Shown here piece by piece: positions 14,870-21,147 of a DNA stretch of 27,224 bases (positions within the stretch are counted from its first letter, which is position 1; the number at the start of each line of letters is the position of its first letter). The stretch covers positions 1-27,224 of the forward strand of contig JAGCTZ010000020.1 of assembly GCA_017963165.1 (NCBI GenBank), given 5' to 3'. The notes below the pieces were generated by a model that worked only from the letters and a program-made list of their open reading frames with translations, had not been told where the DNA came from and did no database searches. The stretch comes from Treponema sp. (GTDB taxonomy: Bacteria > Spirochaetota > Spirochaetia > Treponematales > Treponemataceae). The translations under genes were made by a program, and so were the position numbers.

Positions 14870-17203
14870 ATGAAAAAAAATATAAAAAGAATAATTCAAG
14901 TCTGCTTCTTAAGTTTTATCAGTCTGCTCTTTCTAATACTTCTTGTTCTTTCATTAAGAACTTCGGAAAAGACACGTAAAACAACAGATAATGCCATTAC
15001 AAAACTCAGCACCTTCTTTATTCAAGAAATTGCAAAAAGCCGCACTACCCTTGTTGTAGAAGAGCTTAGTAAAAAAAGAAATTATATAAATAATGCACTT
15101 TCTGTTCTTACAGAAGATGATTTAAGTTCTGTAAAAGCCTTTCGAGAGTATCTTGGAAATATGCGAAATCTTTTTGGCTTGGACACCTTTGCCCTTGTAG
15201 ATGAAAACGGTCTTGTTTATACCTCTCATAGTACCTGTTCCGGAAAAACACGCTATCCATTCCTGGCTCAACAGATAACGCAACCAATTTTTTCTACAGT
15301 TACAAACTACGGCGGAGACAAACAGGTCTTCATGGCAGTCCCTGTCTCGGGAATATATTTTAACAATTCAAAAATCACTGCCTGCTTTGTAGAAATAAAT
15401 ATTGACCAGATGATGCAGGCTATGACCTACCGTCAGGACAATATGGATATATTCTTTAATCTTTATTATAAAAACGGTGAAAGTCTGACAAAATCAGAGT
15501 TTGGAGAATTTGCAGTTGGGCAGAATATTCTTTTGGCAATAGACAGTCTAAACATAAACAAAGATAAAATTCAAAAAATTAAAAAAGATTTTAACGAAGG
15601 ACAATCAGACTTTGTTGACCTGACTTATGATAACGAGACTGCACACTTGTATTATGTTCCGGTTAGCAGCACAGGCTGGATGCTTACAATTCTTGTGTAC
15701 GAAACTTCAATCGGGGAACAAATTGGTTCCAGCATTTCTTCTCTGATGTATCACACAAGACTTCATGCCATTATCACTGTTGCAGTAATTTTGATGCTCT
15801 TTATCATTTTGATTCTTGTAATACGCACAAATTCTGCCCACATGGTTAAGCGCGAAAAAGATATTAGTCACAAAACAAAGCAGGCCTACGAAAAACTTAA
15901 TAAAGAAACACAAGCTATGCAAATTATCCATTCGGTTCTGGATTCCGGACCTTGGACAATGGAGTTTGATGAAAATAATCAGGTTGTAAAATGCATCTGG
16001 TCCGACACCTTCCGTAAGCTTGTCGGTTTTGATTCCGAAGAAGAATTCCCGAATAAATTGGAATCGTGGTCAGACAGACTTCATAAAAGTGATAAGAACT
16101 TTGTTTTAAAAGCCTTCTGGGACACTGTAAATGATACAACTGGCCAGACTGTTTACGATGTTGAATACAGACTTTTGACCAAGGATAAAGGATGGAGATG
16201 GTACCATGCCGCAGGAAATGTTATAAGAAATCCGGATGGTTCCCCTCTCATCTTTGTAGGGCTCTTTATTGATATAGATGAAAACAAGAAAAATGAACTT
16301 GGGCTTTTTGAACAATTTAATATTGTAAATGCCCTGAGCCGCGATTATGCAAATATTATAAGCATAAGAATTACAACCCGTACAATAAAACCAATCAAGC
16401 TTTCCGGCTTTATTCCGGATACATGTAAGCAGAATGATACTTTGGATTCTACCTATGAAAGTTTCTTTTCTGAATATATTGAAAAACGTGTTTATTCAGA
16501 AGACAGAGATTTTATGGAAAAGGCTATTGCCCTTGATGCTGTAATTGAAAAACTTACAGACACCGACGAATATTCTTCAAGTTACCGTATTGAAGAATCT
16601 GGTGAGGTTCATTTTTATGAATTCAAATTCATGAAACTCAACTCTGATACTATAATTGTTGGTTTTATGAATATTGATAAAATGATTAAAGATGCAAAAG
16701 AAAAGGAAATGCTTATTGCTCTTTCCGAAACAGACCAGATGACAAGTCTTTTAAACCGTGTCAGCGGCGAAAAGAAGGTTACAGAACATCTTAAAAACGC
16801 CGATGGTGGATTTCTTCTTCTTCTTGATATTGACCACTTTAAGTCAATCAACGACACCTTTGGACATGGAATTGGAGATCAGGTTATTATTCAGGTGGCA
16901 AAATGTCTTAAATCAACCTTTCGTGAACATGATATTGTTTTCCGTTTAGGTGGAGATGAATTTGCTGCTTATGCCGCAGAGGTTACAACTAAGAAAATTG
17001 CGAATCAGATTATCAGCCGATTTATAGCAAACCTTGAAAAAATTGTTATACCTGAGCTTGGAGATAGAACAATAACTGCAAGTATTGGAGCAACAATTAT
17101 TGAACCGGGCAACACTGTTAGTTTTGCAGAAAAATATAAGCTCATAGACGAAGGCGTTTATGAAAGCAAAAAAGTTGAAGGTTCTAATGTTACTTTTAAA
17201 TAA
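14870..17203 (+). CDS. Membrane Cache-PAS-GGDEF diguanylate cyclase
   Basis: 777 residues from the ATG at 14870, chosen because AGGAG (14857-14861) lies eight bases upstream; a GTG at 14861 would overlap that site. Membrane segments at about 8-28 and 300-319 enclose a large extracytoplasmic Cache-type sensor. A PAS domain follows (about 357-472, with WRWYHAAGNV), then a second PAS-like region (about 485-605) and a C-terminal GGDEF domain. GGDEF is intact (694-698), and RxxD (REHD) ends five residues before it, the classic inhibitory I-site. It should make c-di-GMP from GTP under product inhibition. The adjacent binding protein is a likely periplasmic partner. The gene converges on the thioesterase gene with 13 bases between and no hairpin. 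Confidence 0.92.
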   Translation: MKKNIKRIIQVCFLSFISLLFLILLVLSLRTSEKTRKTTDNAITKLSTFFIQEIAKSRTTLVVEELSKKRNYINNALSVLTEDDLSSVKAFREYLGNMRNLFGLDTFALVDENGLVYTSHSTCSGKTRYPFLAQQITQPIFSTVTNYGGDKQVFMAVPVSGIYFNNSKITACFVEINIDQMMQAMTYRQDNMDIFFNLYYKNGESLTKSEFGEFAVGQNILLAIDSLNINKDKIQKIKKDFNEGQSDFVDLTYDNETAHLYYVPVSSTGWMLTILVYETSIGEQIGSSISSLMYHTRLHAIITVAVILMLFIILILVIRTNSAHMVKREKDISHKTKQAYEKLNKETQAMQIIHSVLDSGPWTMEFDENNQVVKCIWSDTFRKLVGFDSEEEFPNKLESWSDRLHKSDKNFVLKAFWDTVNDTTGQTVYDVEYRLLTKDKGWRWYHAAGNVIRNPDGSPLIFVGLFIDIDENKKNELGLFEQFNIVNALSRDYANIISIRITTRTIKPIKLSGFIPDTCKQNDTLDSTYESFFSEYIEKRVYSEDRDFMEKAIALDAVIEKLTDTDEYSSSYRIEESGEVHFYEFKFMKLNSDTIIVGFMNIDKMIKDAKEKEMLIALSETDQMTSLLNRVSGEKKVTEHLKNADGGFLLLLDIDHFKSINDTFGHGIGDQVIIQVAKCLKSTFREHDIVFRLGGDEFAAYAAEVTTKKIANQIISRFIANLEKIVIPELGDRTITASIGATIIEPGNTVSFAEKYKLIDEGVYESKKVEGSNVTFK

Positions 17204-17216
17204 CAAGTACTACTTT

Positions 17217-17948
17217 CTAGACTAAAAAACAGCACTCAAAAACAAGTCTGTCTTCTGCTTTAATTTGTATATAGGTGCGGAAATCTCTGGTACACTTGTA
17301 AACCTTAAGTATTTCACCTTCTTTTGTTTCACCAAGATAGTGAACCTCTAATTCTTTTATAGAATGGTTCAGCAAGTATTCTTCGGTAAAAACATCAAGC
17401 GCAAGATTTATGTACTCTGTATTATTCACATGATGTGACATATCTATAAGGCTGTAACGTACCTTCTGCTCATAAGCTAACTCGTATTCGCCAGCATCTA
17501 TTGCAAAGCGTTCAAAAGAAGCCGTAAAAACAGGTTCCGGTAATCCCTCTGCAGGAAAGCCCACCTGCCCCAGTTTTACAGGTCTATGAGTTTCAAAACT
17601 TAAAACACATGCTTCCTGATTTGCAGTTATGACAGACTTTCCATCTTTATCTTTAATCACTGTATTTATATGAGTTCTAAGCCCACCATTATCCACAGGA
17701 AAACTTGTTGTTGTAACAGTTTCTTTCCAGGCAGGATAATCTGTAAAACGGAACTTTGCTTTTGTAAAAACCCAAAAGGCGTTGTACTTCTGTTTGTAAG
17801 TTACCCCGTCGCAGGAAAAGCTGCCAAAACATTCGGTTACATTGTCTTGAATCATTTTGGCGGCATGAGAAATTCCAAGCCTTACTGATGAATCCAGATA
17901 TGCAGAAGAAATTTTTCGTTCTGTTGTATATGTTACGTTGACTGACAT
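17217..17948 (-). CDS. Acyl-ACP thioesterase (FatA/FatB-like double hotdog)
   Basis: 243 residues, the usual size for bacterial acyl-ACP thioesterases. Two hotdog domains are visible, with the N-terminal signature FWVFTKAKFRF (58-68) and the C-terminal catalytic region DMSHHVNNTEYINLALD (169-185). The family motif is normally DxNxHVNN; Asp169 and His173 are kept but the asparagine is Ser171, so activity may differ. It would release fatty acids from acyl carrier protein in the cytoplasm. AAGGAG lies six bases before the ATG. It starts 34 bases after the lon stop on the same strand and could be co-transcribed. Confidence 0.87.
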   Translation of the reverse strand: MSVNVTYTTERKISSAYLDSSVRLGISHAAKMIQDNVTECFGSFSCDGVTYKQKYNAFWVFTKAKFRFTDYPAWKETVTTTSFPVDNGGLRTHINTVIKDKDGKSVITANQEACVLSFETHRPVKLGQVGFPAEGLPEPVFTASFERFAIDAGEYELAYEQKVRYSLIDMSHHVNNTEYINLALDVFTEEYLLNHSIKELEVHYLGETKEGEILKVYKCTRDFRTYIQIKAEDRLVFECCFLV

Positions 17949-17982
17949 AGATGACTCCTTAATTATGACAGAAACTCAAGTT

Positions 17983-20481
17983 CTAAAATGCCTTCTCAAT
18001 AACCTCGAGCACATCGGTAACAGGAATAAACTTGAGTCCTTCCTTTACATATGCCGGAATTTCTTCCAGATCGCGCTCATTGGCTTTTGGGATGATTATT
18101 GTTTTTATTTTATTACGTTTAGCTGCTACCGTCTTTTCGCGAAGTCCTCCAATTGGAAGAACCTGACCTGTAAGACTTAACTCACCTGTCATGGCAAGAT
18201 GAGGTTTAATTTTTTTGCCTGTAAAAAGTGAAACAAAGGTTGTTGCCATTGTAATACCAGCGCTTGGACCGTCCTTTGGAGTTGCACCTTCCGGAATGTG
18301 AAGATGAACAATATTGTCGTCAAACCATTCAGCTTTTTTAATACCCTTTTCTACTGCATAACGGCGGGCCCAGTTAAAGGCTATCTGGCTTGATTCTTTC
18401 ATAACGTCGCCCATCTGTCCTGTAAGAACCAGTGAGCCTTTTCCGGCAAAACTTACTGCTTCGAGCAGCAACGTGTCTCCGCCCATGCTTGTCCATGCAA
18501 GACCTATTGCAGTTCCTGGAACCTTTGCGGTTTTTATCTGGCTTTCGTCAAAATCAGGTTTACCAAGGTATTTTGCAAGGTCGGAAGAGTCAATGGTGAT
18601 AGGGCCTGAGTTGCGGTTCCTGAGCTTGTCGAAGGACAGGAACCCCAGGCTTTCTTCATACCCCTTCGATTGAGACTTCTTATTTGTTTCCTGGGGTGCC
18701 TGAGCCTGTCGAAGGCCTCCTGATGAAGACACATTAAAACTCTGAACGACTTCGGTTACAATCTTACGATGAATCTTATCCAGGCATTTTTCAAAATGAC
18801 GTACGCCAGCTTCACGGGCATATTCTTCTGCAATTGTAATAAGTGCACTCTTTGTGTATTTTACCTGACCTTTTTTAAGCCCGTTCTTTTCAAGATTTTT
18901 TGGAATGAGATATTTTTTCGCAATCTCGACTTTTTCCTGGTCAATGTAGCCGCTAAGCTGAATAATTTCGGCACGATCAAGCAACGGTGACGGAATTGAA
19001 TCAAGAGTATTTGCTGTTAAAATAAAGAACACGTTCGAAACATCAAACGGTAAATCAAGATAATCATCGCGGAACGAAACATTCTGCTCAGGGTCAAGAA
19101 CTTCAAGCAATGCACTTGCAGGGTCTCCATTATGGCTTGCCCCCATCTTATCAACTTCATCAATCATAAAGACTGGACTAGCCGATTTTGTTATTTTGAG
19201 TCCCTGAATAATTTTTCCAGGCATTGCACCAATATAAGTTCTGCGGTGTCCCTTTATTTCTGCTTCATCACGCATGCCGCCAACGCTAAATCGGAAGAAA
19301 GGCTTTTTCATGGCAGCTGCAATTGAACGTCCAACACTTGTCTTACCAACTCCAGGAGGGCCAACAAGCAGCAGAATAGAGCCCTTGCTGTCATTCTTCA
19401 TTTTGCGAACAGCAAGATATTCAATAATTCGCTTCTTAACATCATCAAGACCAAAGTGGTCGCGCTCCAGAATCTTCTGAGCTTCGACAAGAGAAAAGTT
19501 GTCCATCTTAGAACTGCCCTCTGTATCCCATGGAAGCTTACAGATAAGATCAAGGTAATTGCGCGTTACCATATATTCAGAAGAACCAGGCTCCATCATG
19601 CGAAGCTTTTCAAGCTCGTTATTAGCTGTTTCCAGAACTTCGCCCTGAAGCTTTAATTCTTCAATAGCCTTTTTGAATTTCTGATAGTCGGTTGCGTCAC
19701 CGCCAATAGTCTCGCCAAGCTCTTCCTGAATAGACTTCATTTCTTCACGCAAAAAATATTCACGCTGATTTTTTTCTACCCTGTCATTAAGTTCACGCTG
19801 AATTTTCTTTTGAACCCTAAGCAGTTCCTGTTCCTTTTTAATAAAAATCAAAACCTGTTCCATACGGGCACGAACATTCAGAGTTTCAAGAATCTTCTGC
19901 TGCTCTACTCTATCAACATTCAATATAGAAGCAATAAAGTCGGCAATTTTTCCAGGGTTATCAATATTGACCATATTAAGGCGCATTTCTTCGCTGAATA
20001 AAGGATTATTTTCACTAACCTCCTTCATTTCGCTAAGCAGCGCACGAGTTAAAGCCTTAACTTCAAAAGTGTCGGCCTCTTCTTCTTCAAGATATTCAAC
20101 AGCAACCGCAACAGGAGCAGCAGAATGAAGAACTTTACGAATCTTAAATCGCTTTACAGTAGAAATAAAAATATTAATTCCGCCGTCCGGAAGATTTACC
20201 TTCTTAAGAATGCGCGCAGCCGTACCAACCTTATACATGTCGCTGGCACCAGGTGTTTCTGTATCATTTTTGAGCATGACGATTCCAATAAAACCGCCTT
20301 CTTCATAAGCCTTTTCAACAACCTTAACATCCTCAGGTGCATTAATCATAAGTGGTGTAAAAATGCCTGGGAAAATAGGTCTGCTCTGCAGTGGAATAAT
20401 GAGCAGTCTGTCTGGGAGCATATTTTCTGTGGGAATAATCGAACCCGAATTTATATCATCATCATCAAAAATACTAGCCAT
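17983..20481 (-). CDS. lon: ATP-dependent Lon protease with an unusual in-frame insertion
   Basis: 832 residues from the ATG at 20481. A further in-frame start at 20538 would add 19 hydrophobic residues upstream of the promoter, so I reject it. The order is LON substrate-binding domain (about 24-215), coiled-coil region, AAA+ module with Walker A GPPGVGKT (374-381) and Walker B VFMIDEVDK (437-445), and the protease domain with catalytic Ser740 in PKDGPSAG and Lys783 in GGLREK. It should degrade misfolded and regulatory proteins in the cytoplasm as a hexamer. Residues about 584-627, between the AAA+ lid and the protease domain, are extra compared with E. coli Lon and are encoded by a palindromic repeat insertion (separate entry). 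Both active sites remain intact. Confidence 0.95.
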   Translation of the reverse strand: MASIFDDDDINSGSIIPTENMLPDRLLIIPLQSRPIFPGIFTPLMINAPEDVKVVEKAYEEGGFIGIVMLKNDTETPGASDMYKVGTAARILKKVNLPDGGINIFISTVKRFKIRKVLHSAAPVAVAVEYLEEEEADTFEVKALTRALLSEMKEVSENNPLFSEEMRLNMVNIDNPGKIADFIASILNVDRVEQQKILETLNVRARMEQVLIFIKKEQELLRVQKKIQRELNDRVEKNQREYFLREEMKSIQEELGETIGGDATDYQKFKKAIEELKLQGEVLETANNELEKLRMMEPGSSEYMVTRNYLDLICKLPWDTEGSSKMDNFSLVEAQKILERDHFGLDDVKKRIIEYLAVRKMKNDSKGSILLLVGPPGVGKTSVGRSIAAAMKKPFFRFSVGGMRDEAEIKGHRRTYIGAMPGKIIQGLKITKSASPVFMIDEVDKMGASHNGDPASALLEVLDPEQNVSFRDDYLDLPFDVSNVFFILTANTLDSIPSPLLDRAEIIQLSGYIDQEKVEIAKKYLIPKNLEKNGLKKGQVKYTKSALITIAEEYAREAGVRHFEKCLDKIHRKIVTEVVQSFNVSSSGGLRQAQAPQETNKKSQSKGYEESLGFLSFDKLRNRNSGPITIDSSDLAKYLGKPDFDESQIKTAKVPGTAIGLAWTSMGGDTLLLEAVSFAGKGSLVLTGQMGDVMKESSQIAFNWARRYAVEKGIKKAEWFDDNIVHLHIPEGATPKDGPSAGITMATTFVSLFTGKKIKPHLAMTGELSLTGQVLPIGGLREKTVAAKRNKIKTIIIPKANERDLEEIPAYVKEGLKFIPVTDVLEVIEKAF
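18601..18732 (-). repeat. Palindromic repeat insertion inside lon
   Basis: This block contains two copies of CCTGAGC(C/T)TGTCGAAGG (18619-18635 and 18699-18715). The first sits in a hairpin, GGTTCCTG (18615-18622) with CAGGAACC (18637-18644). The second sits in GCCT (18698-18701)/AGGC (18713-18716). CCCCAGG (18643-18649) and CCTGGGG (18690-18696) form a further inverted pair. Read in lon, the two 17-base copies are translated in different frames, giving SFDKLRN and GLRQAQA. The same word occurs at 13174-13190 between genes. The block keeps the lon frame open. Confidence 0.8.
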
Positions 20482-20517
20482 ATGATTAAATATAATAAAA
20501 GAAAATGCAAAAGGCAA
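20482..20517 (-). promoter_or_regulatory. Promoter of lon; leaderless arrangement
   Basis: On the minus strand TTGCCT (20517-20512) and TATATT (20494-20489) are 17 bases apart, with seven bases to the ATG at 20481 and no Shine-Dalgarno. No CIRCE-type heat-shock operator is visible. Confidence 0.45.
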
Positions 20518-20562
20518 ATTTAATATGTATGCATACACGAAGCATTTATTTTATGATTAAAT

Positions 20563-20602
20563 TTGACATTTTACACTAATTCCATTATTATAATCATTAC
20601 AA
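20563..20602 (+). promoter_or_regulatory. perR promoter with overlapping PerR box
   Basis: TTGACA (20563-20568) and TATTAT (20586-20591) are 17 bases apart. TTATAATCATTACAA (20588-20602) matches the Bacillus PerR box TTATAATNATTATAA at every defined position but one, and it covers the -10 box and the expected start site. A second TATAAT lies at 20616-20621. This predicts autorepression relieved by peroxide. Confidence 0.7.
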
Positions 20603-20633
20603 TTTTGTTATATTATATAATGAGGATTTTTAT

Positions 20634-21062
20634 ATGCAGATGACAAAGCAGTATCACAACACATTACAGGATGCGGGAATACGGCCTTCGATTCAAAGAA
20701 CAGCAATTTATGCATTTTTATGTGAGCACCCGGTTCATCCCGATGTAGAAACAGTTTACGACGCGCTCAATCCAATTTATCCTACTCTTTCTAAAACTAC
20801 AGTTTATAATACACTCAAGCTTTTTGAAGAAAAACATATTGTTCAGTCAATTAAAATAGAAGATGACAAGCTTCGTTTTGATGCCGAAATGCGTAATCAC
20901 TATCATTTTAAGTGCACAAAATGTGGAAAGATTTTTGATATTTTCCTTGATGATACAAAAATGCCGGACCAGAACGAATATACATCTTCGCTCCCTCAGG
21001 GTTTTTCACTCAGTAAGATTCAGACGAATCTGTGGGGACTTTGTAGAGATTGTTCAAACTAG
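20634..21062 (+). CDS. perR: PerR-type peroxide-responsive repressor (Fur family)
   Basis: 142 residues. A winged helix-turn-helix (about 10-80) precedes the dimer/metal domain. The structural zinc site has Cys94, Cys97, Cys137 and Cys140 (CTKC and CRDC). The regulatory site keeps His35 (HPDVETVY), Asp83, His89, His91 and Asp102, which line up with B. subtilis PerR His37, Asp85, His91, His93 and Asp104. The aspartate at the last position favours PerR over Fur. The regulator binds DNA with Fe or Mn and lets go when peroxide oxidises its histidines. GAGGA lies seven bases before the ATG. A near-perfect PerR box overlaps its promoter. Confidence 0.88.
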   Translation: MQMTKQYHNTLQDAGIRPSIQRTAIYAFLCEHPVHPDVETVYDALNPIYPTLSKTTVYNTLKLFEEKHIVQSIKIEDDKLRFDAEMRNHYHFKCTKCGKIFDIFLDDTKMPDQNEYTSSLPQGFSLSKIQTNLWGLCRDCSN

Positions 21063-21080
21063 CTAATTGCTATTTTTTTT
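21060..21080 (+). terminator. Weak terminator after perR
   Basis: TAGC (21060-21063) and GCTA (21069-21072) form a four-pair stem starting in the perR stop codon, followed by eight T's (21073-21080). The stem is short, so read-through into the ankyrin gene is likely. Confidence 0.4.
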
Positions 21081-21147
21081 CTAACCTTCCATTATATTTC
21101 CTCCGATATAAACGATAGAGAAGTGTTCTGATGTTTAGAGGGGAAAT

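Noticed and set aside
18601..18732. Frameshift or assembly error in lon
   Set aside because: The frame is open throughout and the domain sequence resumes exactly on both sides, so an in-frame insertion explains it better.
20482..20538. Extended N-terminus of Lon starting at 20538
   Set aside because: The added 19 hydrophobic residues are not typical of Lon, there is no ribosome site, and a good promoter lies inside the extension.
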